A stretch of 42,285 nt of DNA from contig CAYNVS010000027.1 of the NCBI GenBank assembly GCA_964400725.1, positions 1 through 42,285 of the forward strand, in the 5' to 3' direction. Position numbers and translations under genes: made by a program. The notes beneath the pieces were generated by a model. The model did no database searches, had not been told where the DNA came from, and worked only from the letters and a program-made list of their open reading frames with translations. This document shows, one piece after another, positions 16,401 through 24,691 of the stretch. The stretch's first letter is position 1. Every line of letters begins with the position of its first letter. This stretch comes from CAYNVS01 sp964400725. Its GTDB lineage: Bacteria; Myxococcota_A; SURF-8; CAYNVS01.

Positions 16401-19400
16401 GTCGCCGTTTTTGATAAGCGTGTACAGCTTGTTTTCAAACGAAACTCTCGTTGGGTCTTCGGCGTTTTTTAACGGCAATTTTATAGTATAAGCCAAAGCC
16501 GAGTTTGCGGAATACGTTATCGCGCAGTATTCTCCGCTCTTTTTTACGCTTCCCCAGTTTTTAACTATTATTTCGTTTTCTTCCTTGTCGTTGGAAGCGT
16601 AGCATTTTTTGTAGGCCGCGGCGCTCGCTTCGTCCATTTTTTTATGGTCTGAGTAGCCGGCGATCCATTTTGCGAACCAAAGGTTTTCCAGTTTCGATTT
16701 GTCTAGGCTCAGAGGCTCGGTTATCTTCCGCGCGTAAAGTATTTCGTCTCTTATAATCTTTGCGCTCGCAATATCAATCGAGTTCCCTTTTATCGTTTCT
16801 TTGGGCATCAACTTGCCGTCGAAATTGGATATCAAATCTTTCTCGAAAGCAAACAACGAAACGAATAGATTAGCTATTTCGCTGCCTGAACGCCACGTTT
16901 TTTCAAACTTTACCGCTCGTTCAGCGGAATGGGCGTAAGCGACGTAAAATCCGCAGGCGCACGCGCATGTAAAAGCTAAAGCAAACAGCGCAAACGACCG
17001 CCCCAACGCGGAATCTGAAAACGCGTTTCTATGCGAATACGCTTCTTCTTCTTCCTCATCCTCCTCTCCGCCGTATTCATTTCGCGCCGCCGGATAAACG
17101 ATGTGAGTCGCCGCGGCGAAAATAAAAACCGCAAAGAAGCACAAAAGATCGACCTTGCTGTCGAGTCCCAGAAGAGGCAGCGGAATGCCTGTGAAAGGCA
17201 AACCTCCGGCCGTCGCTATCGGCTGATAAAACAAAATAAACAATGTCGCAAAACCGACGATGCGGAAGCGGTTGATTCTGTCCCGCGACTCCGCGCTTCC
17301 TTCATGCGCCGCGGGACGCAGCGAGTTGGGGCCGAAAAAAATTAAAATACAGAACGAAGTAAGCAGAACCGCGGCGAATACAAGCTCGGCGACGCCGCCT
17401 TCTCTGAATAATAGAAGAGAAAAATAATCGTTGTTAAGCGATTTCTTAACTCCTTTATCGTAAAAATCCGACCTAAAATATCCTTCGCCGCCAAATATCG
17501 CGTTTTTTTTCAGCTCTTTGTATTTTGCCTCTTCTTTCGGTTTTTGGTCGGGTCGAACCCCTTCTTCCGAAGAGCCGCCGTAAAGTTTGTAGTAAGCATC
17601 CACGATTTCGGCGGAAGCGCTTTCTTTCCACGGAAGAATGTTGTCGTAAAACTTTTTAAAGTTGGACAACGCCGACAAACTAGGCTCGAACAATATGGTA
17701 AAGCGCTGAGCGGAACTGGTTGTCATTATTTTGGTTTTGGCTCTGTCAATAGTAGGTATTAATACCGCGGCAAAGATTACGCAAAATATGACCGTCAGTA
17801 TAATCTTTGAATTACGAAGGTCGCATTGTTTCTCCGGATGAAGCTCGCTCGAGGAAATGCGGGATAACGCGTAAAGCAGTATCGCCGCGCAAAATAAGCA
17901 GACAGTAGCGATGGATAAAAGGAATCCGTAAGCTATGGGGTTGCGTATCGGATACGCTTCCAATGAAAGCGCCGAAAAGGTCTGGAACCAGATACAAAGA
18001 GTCAAAATAATTGGAACCGCGGTAAGTAATAGGGCTAGGGCTAAGCCGGTATTGGAAGAACGCGCGTCAAGCGCCTCGCCCGCATCGCGGTAAACGGCGT
18101 AACAGCGCGCCAGCGAGGCTATAATTAGGCTTGGGACTACGTACATGTAAATCATGCCGAAATCGGCCTTGGCGTAAAATAAGTTTGATATAAGCGAGCC
18201 GAGGGAAAGCGTTTCGCTTCCGGGGTTCGGCGTTTTTATTAAAAGAAATAAACCCGCGAACAGCGCAAAGATCATTATTATTAAACGTTGCGCCGAGCCT
18301 TTGGACGACAAAACTGCATAAAACAAAGGACCGCTTGAAAGCGCCGCTATGTAATTTACCGTCATCGTCGAAGAGCCTGACAATTTAACAAGCGCGCTTG
18401 AGAATTCGGGTTTATACAACGCGATAAAGTAAACTACGAGATACCCAAGTCCGGCGATAACGCTAAACGTTGCTGCTAGAGTTTTTCGGTTTGAGACAGC
18501 CCATTTTAGAGCCTTTTTGCCGAGCGTCGCGGCGAAAAATAGAACCGCGATAAAAATCGCGGACTGCTTTAAGAAACCGAAAAACAACTCTTCGTAATTG
18601 TAAGGAATTTCGCCTTTTATGAAAAAGAAGTAAAACGCCGCGCCGAAAACCGCGGAGGCCGCGCAAAAAGAAACGGACGACCAAAAGCAAAAAGAAATCT
18701 CACTGCGGGTTTTGCGGGCGAGAAACGACTCGACGGGCGGAAGCGACGCGAGCGTAAAGCCGCTTAAGGCCGAAGCCGCCGCAAGGCACAGCACGAGGTT
18801 ATCGACCGTCATGTCGCCGACGGGGATAAATTTTGAAGTGTCCCATAGAAATTTATCCGGACGCAAAAAGTCTAATCTGTGCGACCAAAGCAGCCGGTAT
18901 TGAAAAAGGACGAAGAAAAAAACTGAAGCGAAAAACAGCCCGCCGAATCGAGAGGCGTATAAAAAAGCGTTCTTTTTTCGGACGTTATGCGAATAGTATA
19001 AAAAGACACAGATCGAAAAAATGAAGACGAAGAGAAACATTCCCGCGACGGCCGAGCTGCGTCTGTCAACCCCGCCGAGGTCCGGCGCGATTAGCGCCGC
19101 GTTGAATTCGAACGGATTTGCGTAAATATGACAAATCGTGTCGTGGCGAGGGTCTTTCCTCGTAACCATAAGCGCTTCGGAATAGGAATTTATCTTTTCC
19201 CAATCGTTGCATTCAAAAAGATTTTTTGGGGCGGTGATGATTACCTGCCCGTCCGCCGGAGACGGAAGTTCCGCGAAAGTTACGTTGGGAAGAATTGAAT
19301 CTTCTCTGCCGCCGATTATTATAAAATCGTTCGGCTTCATTTCGACGCTGTGGAAATTCCACGCCTTGTCCGAATAGCGGCGCGGCGAGACGTTGAGAAA

Positions 19401-20165
19401 TCCGCCTTCGAGTTTCAAAGCGTACGAGGCGATATTTGAGAGAGATATGTTTTTAGAGGAGCCTTTTTTAGGATTCTTAATTTCCGCGCACGAAAAAACA
19501 TAGACGTAAGTGGGATTTTTCTTTGCGCTCTTCGCTTCAGCGCCGTCGAGCCGCGCGTAAGGCTTCCCTTCCGCGCACAATTTTCTCGCGAGTTCCTTCC
19601 GGTTGTCCATGAATTTGTCCGCCGAGTCCCATGCGGGAAATATTTCTCGCTCTGAATCGTCTTCCCACGACGCTATGATAAGGTTTTTGCGCGGAAACCG
19701 CTCCTCGTCGGGAATCGTTATTTTACGATCGTCTTCAGGGTCGGTTTGAAACGCGAACAATGACGACGCGGCGGCTATATTCTTCACGTTTTCGTAAGCC
19801 GCAGAAGGAAGTAAAATTTCGTTATCAGTAGAGAACCCGAATTTTACCGCTTGATTTTGTCTAGGACGCGGACCGTCGGGCGGCGTAAGTTGGTATTTGA
19901 AGGTTTTAAGATAAAGCCTGACTTTTGCCGAACCTCGCGCTTTTGAGCCCGACTCGTCCATCCCCTTTTTAATTTCATCCTTGGCGGTCGCGGCCTCGTA
20001 ATGAGGATAGACCGCCGCCGCGAAGAAGGTCAGAATGCCGAAAAATAAGAACGCCGCGCTCGTTAAATTGCACCGGGAATCGCCCTTTTCGCGGTTTTTG
20101 TAAAGCGTAAAACAAGCCGCGCAAGCGAAAAGCGACGCGGCGCAAATAATTTGAAAAAAACTCAT
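13458..20165 (-). CDS. Fused SEDS glycosyltransferase and class B penicillin-binding transpeptidase
   Basis: 2235 residues. A membrane-anchored N-terminal segment (helices at about 3-20 and 36-54) leads to an extracytoplasmic domain (about 60-370). A polytopic region with many helices follows (about 372-1080). Near its end are two blocks that fit the C-terminal half of FtsW/RodA: NDYFSLLLFREGGVAELVF (about 915) and ATAGGLPFTGIPLPLLG (about 992, compare the FtsW motif around GIPLPLVSYG). A long extracytoplasmic part (about 1090-2235) contains a PBP transpeptidase: LLIDGHTGEILA (about 1575), the SxxK serine in VGSAFKPI (about 1776), SxN in EASVNWFMGA (about 1848) and KTGTA (about 2141). Hence one chain could both polymerise and cross-link peptidoglycan. 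Insertions make it about twice the summed length of FtsW plus PBP. The ATG overlaps the previous stop (ATGA). It is the last gene of the operon. The SEDS catalytic Asp was not identified. Confidence 0.85.
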   Translation of the reverse strand: MSFFQIICAASLFACAACFTLYKNREKGDSRCNLTSAAFLFFGILTFFAAAVYPHYEAATAKDEIKKGMDESGSKARGSAKVRLYLKTFKYQLTPPDGPRPRQNQAVKFGFSTDNEILLPSAAYENVKNIAAASSLFAFQTDPEDDRKITIPDEERFPRKNLIIASWEDDSEREIFPAWDSADKFMDNRKELARKLCAEGKPYARLDGAEAKSAKKNPTYVYVFSCAEIKNPKKGSSKNISLSNIASYALKLEGGFLNVSPRRYSDKAWNFHSVEMKPNDFIIIGGREDSILPNVTFAELPSPADGQVIITAPKNLFECNDWEKINSYSEALMVTRKDPRHDTICHIYANPFEFNAALIAPDLGGVDRRSSAVAGMFLFVFIFSICVFLYYSHNVRKKNAFLYASRFGGLFFASVFFFVLFQYRLLWSHRLDFLRPDKFLWDTSKFIPVGDMTVDNLVLCLAAASALSGFTLASLPPVESFLARKTRSEISFCFWSSVSFCAASAVFGAAFYFFFIKGEIPYNYEELFFGFLKQSAIFIAVLFFAATLGKKALKWAVSNRKTLAATFSVIAGLGYLVVYFIALYKPEFSSALVKLSGSSTMTVNYIAALSSGPLFYAVLSSKGSAQRLIIMIFALFAGLFLLIKTPNPGSETLSLGSLISNLFYAKADFGMIYMYVVPSLIIASLARCYAVYRDAGEALDARSSNTGLALALLLTAVPIILTLCIWFQTFSALSLEAYPIRNPIAYGFLLSIATVCLFCAAILLYALSRISSSELHPEKQCDLRNSKIILTVIFCVIFAAVLIPTIDRAKTKIMTTSSAQRFTILFEPSLSALSNFKKFYDNILPWKESASAEIVDAYYKLYGGSSEEGVRPDQKPKEEAKYKELKKNAIFGGEGYFRSDFYDKGVKKSLNNDYFSLLLFREGGVAELVFAAVLLTSFCILIFFGPNSLRPAAHEGSAESRDRINRFRIVGFATLFILFYQPIATAGGLPFTGIPLPLLGLDSKVDLLCFFAVFIFAAATHIVYPAARNEYGGEEDEEEEEAYSHRNAFSDSALGRSFALFALAFTCACACGFYVAYAHSAERAVKFEKTWRSGSEIANLFVSLFAFEKDLISNFDGKLMPKETIKGNSIDIASAKIIRDEILYARKITEPLSLDKSKLENLWFAKWIAGYSDHKKMDEASAAAYKKCYASNDKEENEIIVKNWGSVKKSGEYCAITYSANSALAYTIKLPLKNAEDPTRVSFENKLYTLIKNGDVKEAETPKYRLVAQPQGQALNDVAELVSGSVVIRLRKTAAVKELKSEAEKPVSGLHIAQKFTIENNAEFSITDDDKIKIKYLSGGKTHREGGAKSLFIFKFVKSNIHLRVSANRGAEWNLIKVGPSEGKYEEVFSGLAILLLENENGGQRIWSVRTRGSAKEPLPWVLADGYSVYGKKDRLNRLYLYGDAIPELGTLNTGYGLDDWYAAFLRENSDKTPDIIFERAQKYQDMYCGTRKPLHKEELRTAGGGLLQWEDAICPESKTDGTRECKISMQPELELHFKNILDYAAVNAPVYSKGEKTKPAREAQALLIDGHTGEILANAYYNIESEDKIFAPRFPKFKKWGDYVLDLDYARTQNNKTLKNFGCRLDDLKKEQKELETAKKQKKSAEYFAAKEKEIFTRMNERKKNCVAALHRKYFTDDDEDGLTALNAIKTLNAKKSVLSGFPGALYKTRSHKEEFRQEIYGADKPPSGEAEIQGYDEGKTSEIYEKWMRLLDISKTESHFYAVDAPWGNPKDVGSAFKPILAQALYMTDPDFLNAVEFGPIDFAAATKQRNPKGKYDVLFGHKTANYLYVKNELGPYDAAGFLEASVNWFMGALGILLPAVDAENNGKISLFKDDASEELFNDKLFSKNGIGGGKLNVSRPDKFELSDPLIVKRNGKTIISQTGVNLEELAESPGWKNLEALIGRKLCTEKSCVEKNYSYYDACSMRDAPLLSPSSKRLRLIGLGNSMFVIGEKKKEDGDEPNSGVSKCADNKIDDKAYFNFLRGSSNCEPTFTILQLGDAYLRLFFDEPQKNAYGTYFAKTLRWIPPVDSTFGAKKEKSKSAGLYFERDCLQTDGMTKIQKGLCGVLNGKNGTARKVFSKALDRSKSALNGVIFHGAKTGTANSMIGVSNDDQQFANDLQKFELIGKSDVYSLRRGDVDDSLFVVAFSINDRPFALVLYFKAAGSTGAELAGKAAKQLIHIVQDYYSDANKR

Positions 20166-20722
20166 TTCTCAATTCCCTTGAAATAGTAAATATTATAAAA
20201 TCTGTACGGCTTGAACTTTTTATCCGGGCACGTTTCTCCGTCATACGCGGGAAGTTTGTATTCTGTCCAAAGTTTCAGACGCTGCGGAATAATCGGATAT
20301 TGCGGAAAGGAGTCCCCGCCCGCCAAAGTTTTAGCGACGTCTATCCGGCGTTCCAAAGATTGTTTTACCGCCCATGATTCGAGAGAAGCCGCTTTTATCT
20401 TTTCGACTGTTTCGGCTACGTTAAAAGGCTCGTCCGAGGCTAATAATTTGAGCGCGTCGGCGAAATCTTTTTTCTGACCGCTCGCTCTTAAAAAGGCGTC
20501 GAAGAAGGTTTCGTCGCCGCAAACGCTCAGTTTCATACGCTTCTGAGACCTGTCTGAGACCGCCTTATCTGCGGCTGCAAGCGCGCGCTTTTCCATCGCC
20601 AGCAGTTCCTCTTTTTGTATCGGCGGAACGTAAGGTTGGACTCGCCATATAGAATGAAGACCGGCGCAAATACAAATAAAGACTGCAAAGCCGATAGATG
20701 CAATCGTTAGACATTTCATCAT
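20162..20722 (-). CDS. Small single-pass envelope protein, unknown
   Basis: 186 residues, not recognised. One N-terminal helix (about 5-24) is followed by an extracytoplasmic part: a short Pro segment (VQPYVPPIQKEE), an Ala/Lys-rich helical stretch (about 38-130) and a C-terminal Tyr/Lys-rich tail with FKPYRFYNIYYF. AAAGGAG lies 7 bases before the ATG. It overlaps the giant SEDS-PBP gene by ATGA, so the two are probably made in coupled amounts. Position and topology suggest a helper of that synthase, in the way FtsL/FtsB-like or MreC/D-like proteins assist SEDS-PBP pairs. That is inference without sequence similarity. Confidence 0.75.
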   Translation of the reverse strand: MMKCLTIASIGFAVFICICAGLHSIWRVQPYVPPIQKEELLAMEKRALAAADKAVSDRSQKRMKLSVCGDETFFDAFLRASGQKKDFADALKLLASDEPFNVAETVEKIKAASLESWAVKQSLERRIDVAKTLAGGDSFPQYPIIPQRLKLWTEYKLPAYDGETCPDKKFKPYRFYNIYYFKGIEK

Positions 20723-20738
20723 TGCGCGGCTCCTTTCT

Positions 20739-21260
20739 TCATTGGCATTTAGGAACGGTTTCCTTGGTCAGACCTACGTTTCGAGCGAAGATTTCCATAA
20801 AACCGTCTCCGACATCCGCCTCGACGACAATGCCCAATCCGTTGACGAATTTTGCTTTGCGGGCGTCTCCGCCGGTGAATTTAATCGAGTCCTCCGGCGT
20901 TATTTCCACGTAGGCATCGTTTGGCGAGAAACCTTGGCTATTTGCGGCGCACGAGGCTCTAAGACACGCCAGCACCTCTTGATTCATCGTTCCTTCCTGC
21001 GCGTTGGCGTCCGGGTAGTTTGAACCCAATGACGACAGTGCGGCATTGCCGACGCCGACGCCACGGCACTTAAAGTCGCCGCATTCGCCGTTGTATTTTC
21101 TAGTTCCGTCGCAATCGATTCTTTCCAGTTGTCCGTTCCTGCAAATCGGAAGACCGTCTTTCTTCTTTGGGCATACGGGCTGCTCTTTATTGAAGCCGAT
21201 TACTTTGTATTTCAGTTTGTTTTGCTGCGCCATGCAGTTTAGGTCAAATACTTTTTCCAA
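20739..21260 (-). CDS. Cysteine-rich protein, probable C-terminal half of a split periplasmic protein
   Basis: 173 residues from a TTG at 21260, or 164 from an ATG at 21233; neither has a ribosome site. There is no signal peptide or membrane segment, although about ten cysteines, several in PVCPKKKDGLPICRNGQ and GECGDFKCRG, are typical of a disulfide-bonded extracytoplasmic domain. EQPVCP and EVLACLRASCAA match EQPVWP and ELLGCMRAASLA in the C-terminal domain of the 21880-23466 protein. Its open frame extends to 21281 and overlaps the preceding anchored gene. Deleting one base of the A6 tract (21265-21270) would fuse the two into about 370 residues with an anchor. I consider it the second half of one gene, split by a true or artefactual frameshift, or made by a programmed shift. 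A separate overlapping gene is the alternative. Confidence 0.6.
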   Translation of the reverse strand: MEKVFDLNCMAQQNKLKYKVIGFNKEQPVCPKKKDGLPICRNGQLERIDCDGTRKYNGECGDFKCRGVGVGNAALSSLGSNYPDANAQEGTMNQEVLACLRASCAANSQGFSPNDAYVEITPEDSIKFTGGDARKAKFVNGLGIVVEADVGDGFMEIFARNVGLTKETVPKCQ

Positions 21261-21831
21261 AGCGTTTTTTAGAGACGAGGCTTACGAAAAGTTTTAAAAT
21301 CTCTCCGCTTTGGCTGAAAATGCACGACTGCTCAGCGCAGCGAGGGTTGGAGCGGTCGAAGCAGTAAATCGGTCCCATCGGAAAGACGCCGCATCCGGCA
21401 AGCTCGAATGCTATTCGTATTTTATTGTTCTGCGAGCCTTCGTTTACGCAGATTCTCGCTTCTTTAACTTTAATTTCGTTTTTACAAACTTCTTTCAATA
21501 TATCGCTTTTAGGTCTGAGGTCTCTTCCGACGAACTCCGAAATCGCTTTGGCGAACCGGATTGACGTAAAGAGCTTATTGGCTTCATTGTAAAGATTTGC
21601 AAATTTGACCGCCGCGGCTTCTTCCCCTCCGACTAAACACATTTTGGCCTTATTTCTTTCGGTAATTATGGCGTTTAATCTGTCCCGCTCTTGCTTTTCC
21701 GAGATTAACCACGCAGCCAGCAAGCACAGCGACGCCACCATGACAGCCCCGGTTAAGGCGTAAATAAATCTATGGAGCGGGTTAAACGACCGAAGTTGAA
21801 TTACGTAAAGTAATTTTTTAAAACCAAACAT
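21244..21831 (-). CDS. Single-pass cysteine-containing envelope protein, probable N-terminal half of a split gene
   Basis: 195 residues from the ATG at 21831 (a TTG at 21864 gives 206). A basic cytoplasmic start (MFGFKKLLYVIQ) and one membrane helix (about residues 25-42) are followed by a periplasmic region with six or seven Cys: KMCLVGG, EVCKNE, ARICVNE, AGCGVF, IYCFD, PRCAEQSC. The stop at 21244 comes after a change in character near SKKRFGKSI, and the next frame continues the fold. See 20739-21260. It starts 15 to 48 bases after the coiled-coil gene. Not recognised by family. The N-part NEGSQNNKIRIAFE may correspond to the region FNGESIEAIIEY of the neighbouring 528-residue protein. Confidence 0.65.
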   Translation of the reverse strand: MFGFKKLLYVIQLRSFNPLHRFIYALTGAVMVASLCLLAAWLISEKQERDRLNAIITERNKAKMCLVGGEEAAAVKFANLYNEANKLFTSIRFAKAISEFVGRDLRPKSDILKEVCKNEIKVKEARICVNEGSQNNKIRIAFELAGCGVFPMGPIYCFDRSNPRCAEQSCIFSQSGEILKLFVSLVSKKRFGKSI

Positions 21832-21879
21832 TTTTACCGCGCCTTTTGTTCGCCGCCGTCCCAAAACGATAAGCCGGCA

Positions 21880-23466
21880 TTAATTATGTTGCTGCAAAGC
21901 CTTCTTCAACGCTTCTAGAGCATTCGTATTGATAGAGGTAATTTCCAATCTTATTAAAATGTTATCGCTTTGCTGGTCGCATATGATCGAGTAACATTTC
22001 TTCCCTGCAAGCTTCGTCTTATCAACCGAAAGTTTAAGTTCTTTGGCAAGCGAGGCGGCGCGCATACATCCCAGAAGCTCGCCTGTCTTATCTTTGGTTT
22101 TTATATTACCAAACTTTGAACTCGCGATATCAGGCCATACGGGCTGTTCTTGCGAGAAATTAACATCGTACCCGCCGCTTATACTGCAGACGTAACCGCC
22201 AAGTTCATCCGCCTTAATCTTCTCTTTCTTATTGCATTTTTCCGAAGTTATTTCGGTTCCTTTACCGCATTTTTCATAAGTCATTGCCGGATATTCAATA
22301 ATAGCTTCTATCGACTCGCCATTGAAGCGACTTTCAATTTTGTCGAGGGCAAAATATTCTTTTAGGCTTTTAAATCCGTCTTTAATGTTCTTATTATACT
22401 TCGATTCAAGATAATGCGGAGCCTCGGCGCCCGATAGTTCTTTTGGCAGTTTGGTTATTACCGCGAATTTATTTCCCTCTATCGAATGTTCTACGACGGA
22501 ACCCTTAATTGAACCCTCCACTTTGCTTTTAAAACTTTGGTAATTTTCGGCTAGCGCGGCGGCCTTTATCTCGTTCTCCTGCGGGGTTTCCTTTTCTTTC
22601 GCCTTATCTCCTGTATTTTCGCCCGTCTTCGATTCTGCGGGTTCTTGGGTCGTTTGTATTTTCTGCGCCGACGAAACTTCTTCTTTAACTTTTGGGTCTT
22701 TAAAGAAATAATTTACGATAAATGCCGCCAATATGATTACAACAAGAATTGCGCCGGCGGCATAAACGAAAAAGTTTGGGCTCTTTTTTAAATTGTTCCA
22801 GTAATTTTTTAGCTTATGCGTCTTTACGGCGGTCGTCTCTTCGTCCTGCGTTTCGTCGTCAGCGCCGCTCTGCTTAACCTCAATTTTGAGCAATCTTACG
22901 AGTTCCTTTAAAAGTTTTTCATTCTCATTTTTATTTTTAGGAGCGGTTTCGGCGTACTTTTTTACTAAACTTTTAATTGCTTCGATTTCATTTAGTAAAG
23001 CTTTCTGTCCTTCGCTGATGCGTCCGCTCTGCGCTTTCTCTTGGACCTCGTTGACTAATTTTTCCGAAACGCGCGCAGGCGCTTGAGGTGCGGCGTTTCT
23101 AAGTTTGGATTCATTTTCTTGAGCCTTGGCTTGAAGATCAAGCAATTTTTGGTATTGATTTATAATCCTTGGCAAGTCCTCGGAAATCCTCGCGGTATTA
23201 TTTTCCAACAGCCGCGATAATTTTTCCAGGTCGCGCGAATTGGCGGGAATGTTAAGCAGTTTTTGATATTTTTCATTAATTGAGGAAAGGTCTGCATCAA
23301 GCCGTCTTGTTTTATTTTGCAGCTGTTCCGCCGTATTCTCCAGATCGACAAGCGCGCTTTTTATTTGCGGACGAACGATATTTAAGAATTCGCCCCCGTA
23401 TTCCAAAAAGGCTTTCAAATCGGCCGTCTTCAACTCTTGGTCGTCGTATTTTCTGTTTCCGTTCAT
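21880..23466 (-). CDS. Coiled-coil single-pass protein with cysteine-containing periplasmic domain
   Basis: 528 residues, not recognised by family. Residues 10-200 are charged and helical with heptad character and a loose internal repeat (YQKLLNIPA at about 67, YQKLLDLQA at about 105), a cytosolic coiled coil. A basic stretch (KLKNYWNNLKK) precedes one membrane helix (232-255). A Lys/Glu-rich linker follows, then a periplasmic domain of about 230 residues with Cys in EKCGKG, EKCNKK, YVCSI, LGCMRA, KKCYSIIC. The second half of this domain resembles the 20739-21260 protein (EQPVxP, then a Cys-containing helix). The start ATG overlaps the previous stop (ATGA). A role as a signal relay from cytosol to periplasm is suggested by topology. 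Confidence 0.8.
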   Translation of the reverse strand: MNGNRKYDDQELKTADLKAFLEYGGEFLNIVRPQIKSALVDLENTAEQLQNKTRRLDADLSSINEKYQKLLNIPANSRDLEKLSRLLENNTARISEDLPRIINQYQKLLDLQAKAQENESKLRNAAPQAPARVSEKLVNEVQEKAQSGRISEGQKALLNEIEAIKSLVKKYAETAPKNKNENEKLLKELVRLLKIEVKQSGADDETQDEETTAVKTHKLKNYWNNLKKSPNFFVYAAGAILVVIILAAFIVNYFFKDPKVKEEVSSAQKIQTTQEPAESKTGENTGDKAKEKETPQENEIKAAALAENYQSFKSKVEGSIKGSVVEHSIEGNKFAVITKLPKELSGAEAPHYLESKYNKNIKDGFKSLKEYFALDKIESRFNGESIEAIIEYPAMTYEKCGKGTEITSEKCNKKEKIKADELGGYVCSISGGYDVNFSQEQPVWPDIASSKFGNIKTKDKTGELLGCMRAASLAKELKLSVDKTKLAGKKCYSIICDQQSDNILIRLEITSINTNALEALKKALQQHN

Positions 23467-24659
23467 TTTAATAACCCGTCCTTCGTTTTAACGTAACCCA
23501 GCTCCCGCTTTTTTAGTTGAAGAAACTCTGCAAAACGCGGGTCGTTAATTTCGGTCGAGAGTTGGCTTTCCATAAAGGTTAGCGGAGCTGGATTTTCTAT
23601 AAACTCGGCGTCTTTTTGACTGTAAAAACCGCTTGCGTACCACATTTTAAGCCAATCGTTCATCAGCGTTTCAAAATTAAAAGCGTCGCGCGTCGAAGAG
23701 TATAAATGCTTGGCGCATATAGCGATATTGAACGCGCGCCTGTAGTTTACGTCTTTGAAACGCTCAAACACGGAGCCGAAAGCTCCGTTAAAATCGTTCT
23801 TAATATCTTTTCTAAAATATTCGGCGAACCAGCTTATAAAAGTTCCCTTTTTTCTAATCTCGCCGAATTTATCCATTTTCATGCGTAAATTGTCTGCTTC
23901 GTCCTTGAAGGCTGTTTGATCGAAAGGACTGCCAAATAGAAAGTCGAACGCCGCCAGAGGCAAGTCCGTCAAATCGGGACGCGAAATGTTTAACGCCAAC
24001 AGACCGGCTAAAAATCTGGCGTGGTTGCCGACCTCTTCAACCTGCGGCCTTTGTTCGACCTTAAAATAAATAGGTTTGCCGAAAGGCGGGGAAATAAAAT
24101 CAGGAACAAATTTTAAAAGTTCGCCTAAATGAGCTGGAGTCCTCGGGAACAAAGAGTCGGGCAAACCGCAAACTTCGGAGCTGGCGCCCAAGAGACGCTC
24201 GGCGACTTTTGAAAGCTCTTTACGAAGCGCGTCGATTTCGTTGTTTATGAGTTCCGTGTAAGGAGCGTTTTGACTTGAGCGGATGTTGGTTAAAAAATCT
24301 TTCGGTTTTTTCGATTCGTCGAAGGCGGCGGCGTATTCCTCCGATATGGGCGAGCGCAGCATCAACTCCGCAATCTGCGATAATTTCAAATCGCCCGAAC
24401 CGTCCGCGCGCGTCTCGAAGAGAACGCTCGAAGTGGTTGAAAGACGCAGGTTGCTTTCTTTGTAGTTTGCCGCCCACGCAAAACCGCGGGGATTAAATAA
24501 AACCGCGACGCATGGAGTCGAAAGATTTGTTATGTATAAAAGTATTTTCATATATTCGGACGGCGCGTCCGGCGGGTAGTATTTATACGAATCCCTTCGG
24601 TCGTTCCCTGGAACGGCTCCGGTTTGGTACCAAAACGTATTAAATGAAATGTTTGACAT
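23463..24659 (-). CDS. Soluble protein of unknown family, partner of the GTPase-like protein
   Basis: 398 residues with no signal or membrane segment, so probably cytosolic. The N-terminal 90 residues look beta-rich (FNTFWYQTGAVPG, ILLYITNLSTPCVAVLFN, GFAWAANYKES). The rest is mostly helical, with a Lys/Glu-rich C-terminus. No catalytic motif is seen. It lies directly after the GTPase-like gene (32 bases) and overlaps the coiled-coil gene by ATGA. In published GTPase-centred bacterial systems the gene beside the GTPase is often a regulator or activator. By position only, this could be its partner. Confidence 0.75.
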   Translation of the reverse strand: MSNISFNTFWYQTGAVPGNDRRDSYKYYPPDAPSEYMKILLYITNLSTPCVAVLFNPRGFAWAANYKESNLRLSTTSSVLFETRADGSGDLKLSQIAELMLRSPISEEYAAAFDESKKPKDFLTNIRSSQNAPYTELINNEIDALRKELSKVAERLLGASSEVCGLPDSLFPRTPAHLGELLKFVPDFISPPFGKPIYFKVEQRPQVEEVGNHARFLAGLLALNISRPDLTDLPLAAFDFLFGSPFDQTAFKDEADNLRMKMDKFGEIRKKGTFISWFAEYFRKDIKNDFNGAFGSVFERFKDVNYRRAFNIAICAKHLYSSTRDAFNFETLMNDWLKMWYASGFYSQKDAEFIENPAPLTFMESQLSTEINDPRFAEFLQLKKRELGYVKTKDGLLK

Positions 24660-24691
24660 TAAATTCGTTCAACGCCACGCTTTGTCGCGCG

